Assembly (NCBI GenBank): GCA_946887295.1
Contig: CAMPKP010000119.1
Span: 1 to 11,406, forward strand
Direction: 5' to 3'
DNA length: 11,406 bases
Source: an uncultured Gemmatimonadota bacterium
GTDB taxonomy: Bacteria; Gemmatimonadota; Gemmatimonadetes; Gemmatimonadales; GWC2-71-9
Numbering within the stretch: the stretch's first letter is position 1; every line of letters starts with the position of its first letter. Positions 5,518 to 11,406 of this stretch are shown here, in pieces. The translations under genes and the position numbers were made by a program. The notes under the pieces were generated by a model. It was given only the letters and a program-made list of their open reading frames with translations, was not told the origin of the DNA and ran no database searches.

Positions 5518-8268
5518 ATGATCTCGACCTTGCTTGCGCTCTCCCTCGCCGGCAGCGTTGCGGCGTGGCCGCTCGGCCGGCTGCTCGGTCGCAGGGCCGC
5601 CGGCTGGGTGCTCGCGATCCTGCCGGCGAGCCTCTTCGCGGGCTTCCTGCGCTTCGCGCCGGCCATCGAGGCAGGGCGTACCGTCACGGAGCACCGGGCC
5701 TGGGCGCCCTCCCTTGGCGTCGAGCTGGCGCTGCGGCTGGACGGGTTCGCCCTGCTCTTCTGCCTGCTGATCACGGGGATCGGGGCGCTGGTCGTGATCT
5801 ACGCCGGCGCCTACCTGTCTGAGCACCCGGCTCGGGCGCGCGTGCGCTTCCTGACGCTGCTCCTGCTCTTCATGACGGCGATGCTCGGCGCCGTCCTCGC
5901 GGACGACCTGATCCTCCTGTTCCTCTTCTGGGAGGCGACGAGCGTCCTCTCGTTCCTGCTGATCGGCTTCGACGCGGGCAGTGCCTCCGCGCGGCGGTCG
6001 GCACTGATGTCGCTGCGCGTGACCGCGGGAGGCGGCCTCGCGCTGCTCGCCGCGATCATCCTCATCGGCGCGGCGCTCGGCAGCTATTCCATGGCCGGGG
6101 CGGTCGCGCGCGCTCCCGAGCTGGCGCGGAGCCCGTGGATCGTGCCGATCATGATCGGCCTCTTCACCGGCGCCTTCACCAAGTCGGCACAGTTCCCGTT
6201 TCACTTCTGGCTGCCGAACGCCATGCAGGCCCCGACGCCCGCATCGGCGTATCTCCACTCGGCGACGATGGTGAAGCTGGGCGTCTACCTGCTGGCGCGC
6301 TTCGAGCCCCTGATCGGGGCCGTGCCCGGCGGGCGGGATACGCTCATCGCGGTGGCCCTCACCACCATGCTCGTCGGCGCGTTCCAGGCGTTGCGCGCCG
6401 AGAACTTCAAGTCGGTGCTCGCCTACTCGACGGTGGCGTCGCTCGGGATCCTGATGATGCTCGTCGGTCTGGACGGGCCCATGGCGAGCGTCGCGACGGT
6501 CGGCTTCATCCTGGCCCACGCGCTCTACAAGGCGACGCTGTTCTTCTGCGCGGGCACGGTGCAGCACGCGACCGGCCTGAGGGAGCTGCGCCTGATGGGT
6601 GGCCTCGCACGCTTCCTTCCGGGCACGGCCGCGGCCGCCGTGCTCGCCAGCCTGTCCATGGCGGGATTGCCGCCGTTTCTCGGCTTCGTCTCCAAGGAGT
6701 TCCTGTTCGAGGCCCAGATCCGGAGCTCATGGGACGCGGTCCCGATGGCGGTGGCGGTGCTCGTCAACGCTGTGATCGTGGGCGTTGCCGGCGTGGTCAC
6801 CCTGCGTCCGTTCTTCATGGGACATGGGAAGGTACGGGAGGTCAGGCACCGGGAGCGGCCCGCGCTGCTCGTCGGGCCGCTGGTGCTGGGGATGCTCGGC
6901 CTCGTCATCAGCCTCGAGCCGGGCTGGGTGAGCCGCTCGGTGCTGCGTCCGGCGGTGGCCGCGATCTACGGCTCGCCGGTGGAGGTGAGGGCCGGGCTAT
7001 GGCACGGGGTGACGCCGATGCTGGCGCTGAGCGCCGTGGTGGTGGGCATCGGCACGCTGCTCGTCGTCTTCTGGCGCCCCATCCACCAGCGTTTGCGCAC
7101 CAGGTCGCCGCTGGATCGGTACGAGGCGGAGCATGGCTACGACGCCCTCCTCCGAGGCGTCGAATCCGCCGCCGCCGGCACGGCCGCGCGGGTCCAGCAC
7201 GGCGACCTGCGCGCGCACCTGTGGGTCGTGCTCGCCGGCGCGGTGGGGTTCGTTCTCTGGGGCCTGGTCGCGGCGGGGGCGGTGCCGCGCCTGGAAGCCG
7301 ACTGGGGCGAGCTGCGCGTCGGCCCCGCGGTGGTGGCGCTGGTCGGTCTTGCCGGGGGCGTCGCCGCCGCCCGGGCACGGTCGCTGCTGGCCGCCATGAT
7401 CGCGGTCGGCCTGGCGGGGCTCGTCGCGGCGCTCACGTTCATGATGAACGGCGCGCCCGACCTGACGCTCACCCAGTTCGCGGTCGAGTCCCTGCTCGTG
7501 GTGCTGCTCACCGTCGTGCTGCTCGTCCTGCCGCTCCGCGCGCCGTCGACGCGCACCGGGCCCGAGCGTGCCGTGGACGCCGCGCTCTCGTCGGGGTTCG
7601 CGGTGCTGCTGTTCGTGGTGCTGCTCGACATGGGCGCGGCCCCGCAGCGGACGGAGGTCTCCGAGTTCTTCGGCGCGCGCAGCTACGTGGAGGCGTTCGG
7701 ACGCAACGTGGTCAACGTCATCCTCGTGGACTTCCGTGCCTTCGACACGCTCGGCGAAACGGCGGTGATCGCGCTCTCGGCCGCCGTTGCCTGGGCCCTG
7801 CTCGGTCCGCGGCTCGCGCGGGAGGAGCATCCCGGGGAAGTGACCGGGCGGGCCGCCTTCATCCTCCGGGTCACCAGCCCGATCTTCTTCTGGCTCCTGC
7901 TCGCGCTGTCGGCGGTGGTCCTGCTGCGCGGGCACAACGAGATCGGCGGAGGATTCGTGGGCGGGCTGATGGCCGCCCTCGCGTTCGCGATCGTCTCGCT
8001 CGCCCACGGTGTGGAGCGGGCCCGCGCGAGGCTGCGGCTGCACCCGCTCTCGCTGGCCGGCGGCGGGCTGCTCCTGGCGCTGGCCAGCGGCCTGCCCGGA
8101 CTGCTCCTCTACGGCGACTTCCTCCGCCACGTCTGGCTCGAGGCGGACGTGCTCGGTCTCCACATCAGGCAGGGCACCACGCTGGTCTTCGATCTCGGCG
8201 TCTACACCGCGGTGCTCGGCGCCGTCCTCGCATTCCTGTTCGGCCTGCGGCGGGAGACGGCGAGGTGA
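5518..8268 (+). CDS. mrpA: Mrp Na+(K+)/H+ antiporter subunit A fused to subunit B
   Basis: A 916-residue polytopic membrane protein combining MrpA and MrpB, as in group 2 Mrp (Pha) systems. The first 500 residues are a NuoL/ND5-like proton-pumping module with its key charged residues: Glu139 (F-W-E-A-T-S), Lys222 (F-T-K-S-A-Q-F-P-F), His247 and Lys253 (L-H-S-A-T-M-V-K), and Lys393 (F-V-S-K-E-F). Next come segments like hydrogenase subunits MbhD (about 605-680, A-P-D-L-T-L-T-Q-F-A-V-E) and MbhE (about 690-770). The last 140 residues form the MrpB domain, marked by L-R-G-H-N-E-I-G-G-G-F-V-G-G-L and F-D-L-G-V-Y. With MrpD it forms the ion paths of the complex, which exports Na+ or other cations in exchange for protons. 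AGGGA lies nine bases before the ATG, and the first helix starts at once. Its TGA overlaps the mrpC GTG by four bases (GTGA). No stop separates the A and B parts. Confidence 0.95.
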   Translation: MISTLLALSLAGSVAAWPLGRLLGRRAAGWVLAILPASLFAGFLRFAPAIEAGRTVTEHRAWAPSLGVELALRLDGFALLFCLLITGIGALVVIYAGAYLSEHPARARVRFLTLLLLFMTAMLGAVLADDLILLFLFWEATSVLSFLLIGFDAGSASARRSALMSLRVTAGGGLALLAAIILIGAALGSYSMAGAVARAPELARSPWIVPIMIGLFTGAFTKSAQFPFHFWLPNAMQAPTPASAYLHSATMVKLGVYLLARFEPLIGAVPGGRDTLIAVALTTMLVGAFQALRAENFKSVLAYSTVASLGILMMLVGLDGPMASVATVGFILAHALYKATLFFCAGTVQHATGLRELRLMGGLARFLPGTAAAAVLASLSMAGLPPFLGFVSKEFLFEAQIRSSWDAVPMAVAVLVNAVIVGVAGVVTLRPFFMGHGKVREVRHRERPALLVGPLVLGMLGLVISLEPGWVSRSVLRPAVAAIYGSPVEVRAGLWHGVTPMLALSAVVVGIGTLLVVFWRPIHQRLRTRSPLDRYEAEHGYDALLRGVESAAAGTAARVQHGDLRAHLWVVLAGAVGFVLWGLVAAGAVPRLEADWGELRVGPAVVALVGLAGGVAAARARSLLAAMIAVGLAGLVAALTFMMNGAPDLTLTQFAVESLLVVLLTVVLLVLPLRAPSTRTGPERAVDAALSSGFAVLLFVVLLDMGAAPQRTEVSEFFGARSYVEAFGRNVVNVILVDFRAFDTLGETAVIALSAAVAWALLGPRLAREEHPGEVTGRAAFILRVTSPIFFWLLLALSAVVLLRGHNEIGGGFVGGLMAALAFAIVSLAHGVERARARLRLHPLSLAGGGLLLALASGLPGLLLYGDFLRHVWLEADVLGLHIRQGTTLVFDLGVYTAVLGAVLAFLFGLRRETAR

Positions 8269-8648
8269 GCGCCCTCTATGCGTTCGTCGCGGCGGGCCTG
8301 TTCGGCTGCGGGCTCTACATGGTCCTCTCGCGCCATCTCGTGCGGGTGCTGCTCGGGTTGTCGCTGCTCTCGACGGCGGTGAACCTCATGGTGTTCCAGG
8401 CCGGCCGCATCCAATCGGTCCAACCGCCACTGATCCCGGAGGGCGCGGCTCGGCTGCACGACGCGGCGGACCCCCTGCCGCAGGCGCTGGTGCTGACCGC
8501 CATCGTGATCGGCTTCGCGCTGAGCGTGATCCTCGCGTCCCTCGTGCTGCGCGCCTGGCGGGGACACGGCACCCTCAGGAGCGACGAGATCCACTCCGCC
8601 GAGCGGCTCGGCGATCCGATGGCGGAGCCGTCGAGCGATGCTCGCTGA
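8265..8648 (+). CDS. mrpC: Mrp antiporter subunit C (NuoK-like)
   Basis: A 127-residue membrane protein with three predicted helices (about 4-20, 26-46, 74-96), homologous to NuoK of complex I. Typical features are G-L-Y-M-V-L-S-R-H-L-V-R-V-L-L-G-L near the N-terminus and D-P-L-P-Q-A-L-V-L-T-A-I-V-I at 69-82, the most conserved MrpC stretch. In the complex it sits between the A and D subunits. The start is GTG at 8265, overlapping the mrpA stop as GTGA, which implies translational coupling; the frame stays open upstream but that is overlap with mrpA. The hydrophilic tail after residue 97, rich in charged residues, is somewhat longer than in the Bacillus protein. The stop lies 11 bases inside mrpD. 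Confidence 0.93.
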   Translation: MSALYAFVAAGLFGCGLYMVLSRHLVRVLLGLSLLSTAVNLMVFQAGRIQSVQPPLIPEGAARLHDAADPLPQALVLTAIVIGFALSVILASLVLRAWRGHGTLRSDEIHSAERLGDPMAEPSSDAR

Positions 8649-10152
8649 CGCGCTGGCCGATGGGCTGGCCCTCTGGCCGGTCGCGATCCCGCTCGCCGCA
8701 GCCGCCCTCACCGTGCTCTTCCGCCGCCGGCCCGCGCTGCAGCGCGGGATCATGGAGGCGGCGGTAGCGCTGATGCTGGCGGCGGCCGCGCTGCTGCTGG
8801 CGCGGGTCGCGCGCGGAGCGACCGTGGTCCTGGATTTCGGCGGGTGGGGCGCGCCGTTCGGGGTGACGTTCGTCGCCGACGGGCTGAGCGCGGCCCTGTG
8901 CACGGTGGCCGGGATCGTGGCGCTCGCGGTCGCCGTGTTCGCGCGCGCCGACATCCGTGCACGGCGGCGCCGCGCCGGCTTCGACCCGCTGTTCCTCGCG
9001 ATGCTCGCGGCGGTCAACGGCGCGTTTCTCACCGGGGATGTCTTCAACCTGTACGTCTGGTTCGAGCTGATGCTCGTCACCGCGCTCGGGCTGGTGACGC
9101 TCGACCGCCGGCGGGCCCAGATCGACGGCGCGTTCCGCTACGCGTCGATGAGCATGATGGGGGCGACGTTCATGCTCTTGGGCATCGGCCTCCTCTACGG
9201 CGAGACGGGAACGCTCGACATGGCGCACCTGTCGACGATGCTGGCCGGACGCGCACCCTCGGTGACCCTGAGCGCCGCGGCGTATCTCCTGCTCGCGGGA
9301 CTCGCGCTCAAGGCGGCGCTGTTTCCGCTCTTCTTCTGGCTGCCGGCATCCTACCACACGGCACCGATCACGGTGTCCGCGGCCCTCGCCGGGTTGCTGA
9401 CCAAGGTCGCCTTCTATGCCTGTCTGCGCATCTTCGTGCTGGTGTTCGGCGTCGTGGGCGGCGCGGCAGCCGTGCCCGGGCTGCCGCCGCTGTTCGGGCT
9501 CCTCGCCGCCGCCACGATGATCGTCAGCGTGCTCGCCGCGATCGGGCAGGTGGACATCCGCCGGCTGCTGGCGTTTCACGTCATGGGACAGGTGGGCTAC
9601 CTGATGATGGGACTCGCCCTCGCCTCGCTGCTGGGCGTCGCCGCGGCCATCTTCTACACCATGCACACGATGCTCGTCCAGACCGGCCTCTTTCTGGGCG
9701 CCGGGGCGATCGCCCGCGCGAACCGCGGTTACGATCTGCGCGCTGCCGGGGGCCTGATGCGCGATCGCCCGCTCTTCGCCGCGCTCTTCGCCGTGCTCGC
9801 CCTGTCACTCTCCGGCGTACCGCCCCTGTCCGGCTTCTGGGCCAAGTTCCTCGTGATCGATGCTGCTTTCCGCACCGGGTCTCCCTGGTATGCCTGGCTG
9901 GCCGTGGTCGCGCTGGTGGCCGGAGCCCTCACGCTGTATTCGATGAGCACCGTGTGGACCCAGGCATTCTGGCGGACGCGGGACCACGGGCGGAGTGCCA
10001 CCCGGCGCATCCCGCCCGCCATGCTCGTCGCCGTCGCGCTCCTCGCCGCGGCCACCCTCGGCATCGGGCTCGCCGTCGAGCCGGTCGCGCGGCTGGCGCG
10101 GGACAGCGCCGGGCGGACGACACCCGCGGCACTGCCGGGGAGGGTACAGTGA
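8638..10152 (+). CDS. mrpD: Mrp antiporter subunit D (NuoM/NuoN-like)
   Basis: A 504-residue polytopic protein of the proton-conducting antiporter family, expected to have about 14 helices. The residues needed for ion translocation in studied MrpD proteins can be placed: Glu143 (V-W-F-E-L-M), Lys225 (L-A-L-K-A-A-L-F-P), Lys256 (L-L-T-K-V-A-F) and Lys403 (F-W-A-K-F-L). The motif F-F-W-L-P-A-S-Y-H-T-A-P at about 232-243 is characteristic of the family. Together with subunit A it provides proton and cation paths. The ATG at 8638 overlaps the end of mrpC by 11 bases, with GGAG at 8624-8627 ten bases upstream, and the N-terminus runs directly into helix 1. The stop overlaps the mrpE GTG by four bases. 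Confidence 0.95.
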   Translation: MLADALADGLALWPVAIPLAAAALTVLFRRRPALQRGIMEAAVALMLAAAALLLARVARGATVVLDFGGWGAPFGVTFVADGLSAALCTVAGIVALAVAVFARADIRARRRRAGFDPLFLAMLAAVNGAFLTGDVFNLYVWFELMLVTALGLVTLDRRRAQIDGAFRYASMSMMGATFMLLGIGLLYGETGTLDMAHLSTMLAGRAPSVTLSAAAYLLLAGLALKAALFPLFFWLPASYHTAPITVSAALAGLLTKVAFYACLRIFVLVFGVVGGAAAVPGLPPLFGLLAAATMIVSVLAAIGQVDIRRLLAFHVMGQVGYLMMGLALASLLGVAAAIFYTMHTMLVQTGLFLGAGAIARANRGYDLRAAGGLMRDRPLFAALFAVLALSLSGVPPLSGFWAKFLVIDAAFRTGSPWYAWLAVVALVAGALTLYSMSTVWTQAFWRTRDHGRSATRRIPPAMLVAVALLAAATLGIGLAVEPVARLARDSAGRTTPAALPGRVQ

Positions 10153-10499
10153 GCGCGGGCCGGCGAACGCGGGCCGCGCTTTCGCTCGCGGGGGCCTTCG
10201 TCTTCGATCTTGTGGCCTCGTCGCTGGCGGTGGCACGGATCGTCCTTGCGCCGCGCAGCGAGAATCAGCCGGCGATCGTCGCCGTCCCCGTGGACGCCCG
10301 GACGACGTGGGGCGTGGCGCTCTTCGCCTATCTGGTATCGCTCACGCCCGGGTCGACGTGCCTGCATGTCGCCGACGATCGCCGCACGCTCTACGTGCAT
10401 TTCCTGGATGCACCCGACGCGGAGGCGCGCGCCGCGGGGATCAAGGCGCTCTACGAGCGGCGGATCATTCAGCTGGAAGGACAGGAGGGCCCTCGATGA
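10149..10499 (+). CDS. mrpE: Mrp antiporter subunit E, N-terminally short form
   Basis: A 116-residue MrpE family protein. The conserved core is present: F-D-L-V-A-S-S-L-A-V-A-R-I-V-L at 19-33 (one membrane helix), P-A-I-V-A-V-P-V-D at 41-49, S-L-T-P-G at 64-68, and R-R-T-L-Y-V-H at 78-84, ending in a charged helix with Y-E-R-R-I-I. Typical MrpE proteins have about 160 residues and begin with an extra hydrophobic hairpin that is missing here. The GTG start at 10149 is well supported: it overlaps the mrpD TGA as GTGA and has GGAG at 10139-10142 six bases upstream. An in-frame upstream extension would run through mrpD and shows no hydrophobic hairpin. MrpE is needed for assembly or stability of the complex. 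The stop overlaps the mrpF ATG as ATGA. Confidence 0.9.
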   Translation: MSAGRRTRAALSLAGAFVFDLVASSLAVARIVLAPRSENQPAIVAVPVDARTTWGVALFAYLVSLTPGSTCLHVADDRRTLYVHFLDAPDAEARAAGIKALYERRIIQLEGQEGPR

Positions 10500-10777
10500 G
10501 GATGCTCGATCTCGCGACGGTGGCCACGGCCCTCATCGCCGCGCTCGCCCTGCCGCTCGCGCTGGCCGCCTACCGGATGATCAGGGGTCCGGGATATGCG
10601 GATCGCGTCGTCGCCCTGGACATGCTCACGGCGGTCGTGGTCTCGCTGGCGGCCCTCACCACCCTGGCGACCGGCCGCGCCGCGTTCCTCGACATCGGCC
10701 TCGGCGTCGCGCTGATCAACTTCGCGTCCTCCTGCGCCTTCGCGACGTTCCTGGAGCGCAAGGGAGGCACCCGGTGA
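10496..10777 (+). CDS. mrpF: Mrp antiporter subunit F
   Basis: A 93-residue membrane protein with three helices (about 4-26, 38-58, 63-85). The MrpF signature R-G-P-G-Y-A-D-R-V-V-A-L-D sits at 30-42, including the conserved acidic residues Asp36 and Asp42, and F-L-D-I-G-L-G-V-A-L-I-N-F lies in helix 3. It is a small core subunit of the Mrp membrane complex; relatives occur in membrane-bound hydrogenases. The start is ATG at 10496, overlapping the mrpE stop as ATGA, with a strong Shine-Dalgarno AGGAGGG at 10483-10489. The stop overlaps the mrpG GTG by four bases. Length is normal. Confidence 0.94.
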   Translation: MRMLDLATVATALIAALALPLALAAYRMIRGPGYADRVVALDMLTAVVVSLAALTTLATGRAAFLDIGLGVALINFASSCAFATFLERKGGTR

Positions 10778-11157
10778 TCCGGCCGATCGCCGCCACGCTG
10801 CTGCTTGTGGCTGGCGTGATCTTCATCACCGTTGCCGGCCTCGGTGTCGCGCGGCTACCCGACGTCTTCCAGCGGATGCACGCCGCGACGAAAGCGGGGG
10901 GCATCGGGACGAGTCTCGTCGTGCTGGGGGTGCTCGTCGCGGGCGGCGTGGCCCGGCCGCTGACCGGCGTGCTCACCATCCTGTTCATGCTGCTGACGCT
11001 GTCGGTGGCGTCCCAACTGCTCGGGCGGGCCGCCTACATGTCGGGCGCCACGCTGCACGGGGTCGACGGTAAAGATCAGCTGGCAGGAGTGCTGGACCGG
11101 GCGAATCTCCCAGGTGAGGGAGCTGCCGATGGTCCGGCCGCGCGTGACGTGGTGTGA
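10774..11157 (+). CDS. mrpG: Mrp antiporter subunit G
   Basis: A 127-residue membrane protein with three helices (about 5-26, 42-61, 64-84) and the diagnostic motif R-L-P-D-V-F-Q-R-M-H-A-A-T-K-A at 27-41 between the first two. It is the last subunit of the Mrp complex. The start is GTG at 10774, overlapping the mrpF TGA as GTGA, with AGGGAGG at 10761-10767 six bases upstream. A hydrophilic tail of about 40 residues after the third helix shows no recognised motif. No hairpin-plus-T-tract terminator follows; the next gene has its own promoter-like sequence within the 58-base gap. Confidence 0.94.
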   Translation: MIRPIAATLLLVAGVIFITVAGLGVARLPDVFQRMHAATKAGGIGTSLVVLGVLVAGGVARPLTGVLTILFMLLTLSVASQLLGRAAYMSGATLHGVDGKDQLAGVLDRANLPGEGAADGPAARDVV

Positions 11158-11164
11158 TCCCGTC

Positions 11165-11192
11165 TTGACAGTCTCCCCTTTCCTTACATACT
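11165..11192 (+). promoter_or_regulatory. Predicted sigma-70-type promoter for the formate dehydrogenase gene
   Basis: A perfect -35 hexamer TTGACA (11165-11170) is followed after 16 bases by CATACT (11187-11192), which matches 4 of 6 positions of TATAAT. Transcription would begin near 11199, giving a short leader that contains the ribosome binding site AGGAGG at 11203-11208. It lies in the only gap between mrpG and the next gene, and the local base composition is clearly AT-richer than its surroundings. Confidence 0.65.
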
Positions 11193-11206
11193 GTGGTCGG
11201 TAAGGA
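11181..11206. promoter_or_regulatory. 7-bp inverted repeat overlapping the -10 region (putative operator)
   Basis: TCCTTAC (11181-11187) and GTAAGGA (11200-11206) are perfect reverse complements separated by 12 bases. One arm covers the start of the -10 hexamer and the other the predicted transcription start and part of the Shine-Dalgarno. Such a placement suits a dimeric repressor. Because the left arm would lie upstream of the transcription start, an RNA hairpin is less likely. The regulator is unknown. Confidence 0.45.
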
Positions 11207-11215
11207 GGGCGGCCG

Positions 11216-11406
11216 GTGAATCACTCTGTCTCACGGCGCGAGTTCGTTCGCGCTTCCGCGGCCGGCATCGGCTCCGGGACGGCGCTCGGCTCACTCATCG
11301 GTCTCGGCGCGAACCTGGCGCCGGCAACCGCCAGGGCGCAGCAACTCCGCATTCAGGACGCGAAGTCCACGCCCAGCGTGTGCCCCTACTGCGCCGTGGG
11401 CTGCGC
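11216..11406 (+). CDS. Tat-exported formate dehydrogenase-type molybdopterin oxidoreductase, N-terminus (3' end outside window)
   Basis: Only the first 63 residues are visible. They begin with a textbook Tat signal: S-R-R-E-F-V-R at 6-12, a hydrophobic Gly/Ala-rich stretch, and an A-R-A cleavage site at 39-41. Then comes S-V-C-P-Y-C-A-V-G-C at 54-63, the first three cysteines (56, 59, 63) of the [4Fe-4S] cluster motif found near the N-terminus of molybdopterin oxidoreductases. The exact C-P-Y-C-A-V-G-C form and the preceding D-A-K-S-T-P-S-V resemble the alpha subunit of respiratory formate dehydrogenases (FdnG/FdoG type), which oxidise formate outside the cytoplasm and pass electrons to the quinone pool. 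Such subunits often contain a selenocysteine encoded by an in-frame TGA, which would lie beyond the edge. The GTG start is set by AGGAGG at 11203-11208, seven bases upstream. Another molybdopterin oxidoreductase remains possible. Confidence 0.82.
   Translation, partial: MNHSVSRREFVRASAAGIGSGTALGSLIGLGANLAPATARAQQLRIQDAKSTPSVCPYCAVGC

Noticed and set aside
5128..6567. Long open frame on the minus strand (479 codons) antisense to the 5' half of mrpA.
   Set aside because: The translation is low-complexity Arg/Glu/Gln/His-rich with no family motif, as expected for the antisense of GC-rich coding DNA. The plus-strand Mrp gene explains the region fully.
6997..8163. Minus-strand open frame of 388 codons opposite the 3' half of mrpA.
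   Set aside because: Same character: charged low-complexity translation, no start context, and an unmistakable membrane protein on the other strand.
8575..9666. Minus-strand open frame of 363 codons opposite mrpC/mrpD.
   Set aside because: It is a compositional shadow of the plus-strand genes; its His/Arg/Glu/Gln repeats come from antisense Leu/Ala/Val codons.

Overview
This is a very GC-rich bacterial window with tightly packed genes, frequent 4-base start/stop overlaps and several GTG starts. It looks like ordinary chromosome. I see no rRNA, tRNA, insertion sequence, CRISPR array or integrase. The gene mix (Tat-exported molybdopterin formate dehydrogenase, copper nitrite reductase-like protein, DUF2277, M28 and M24 peptidases, six-gene Mrp antiporter) fits an uncultured soil or subsurface diderm lineage such as Methylomirabilota/Rokubacteria, Gemmatimonadota or a deltaproteobacterial group. 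That placement is inference from gene style only.

Layout. (1) Positions 1-1862, plus strand: the 3' end of an M28-family metallopeptidase, overlapped by a phytoene-dehydrogenase-like FAD oxidoreductase. (2) Positions 1873-4176, minus strand: a two-gene unit read from the right, an M24 (Xaa-Pro peptidase-like) metallopeptidase followed almost immediately by a two-domain cupredoxin protein. The latter carries every copper ligand and both catalytic residues of copper nitrite reductase, behind a Tat-like and/or lipoprotein signal. (3) Positions 4267-5261, plus strand: a MarC-family membrane protein and a small DUF2277 protein, followed by a non-coding stretch of about 250 bases with GC-rich inverted repeats. 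(4) Positions 5518-11157, plus strand: a complete Mrp (Mnh/Pha) cation/proton antiporter operon in the group 2 layout, mrpA-B fused, then mrpC, D, E, F, G. All five junctions overlap by 4 or 11 bases. (5) Positions 11165-11406: a recognisable promoter with an overlapping 7-bp inverted repeat, then the start of a Tat-exported formate dehydrogenase-type molybdopterin oxidoreductase, cut by the window edge.

How the genes may work together. The Mrp proteins assemble into one membrane complex that exchanges monovalent cations for protons and is related to complex I and membrane-bound hydrogenases. The formate dehydrogenase-type protein is exported and would feed electrons into the respiratory chain, generating or using the proton gradient that Mrp exploits. 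The nitrite reductase-like protein would be an extracytoplasmic electron sink. These links are metabolic plausibility from proximity, not demonstrated coupling. I found no clearly new multi-gene system. The most worthwhile leads are the lipid-anchored or Tat-exported NirK-like protein, the Mrp/formate dehydrogenase adjacency with its putative operator, and the N-terminally short MrpE.
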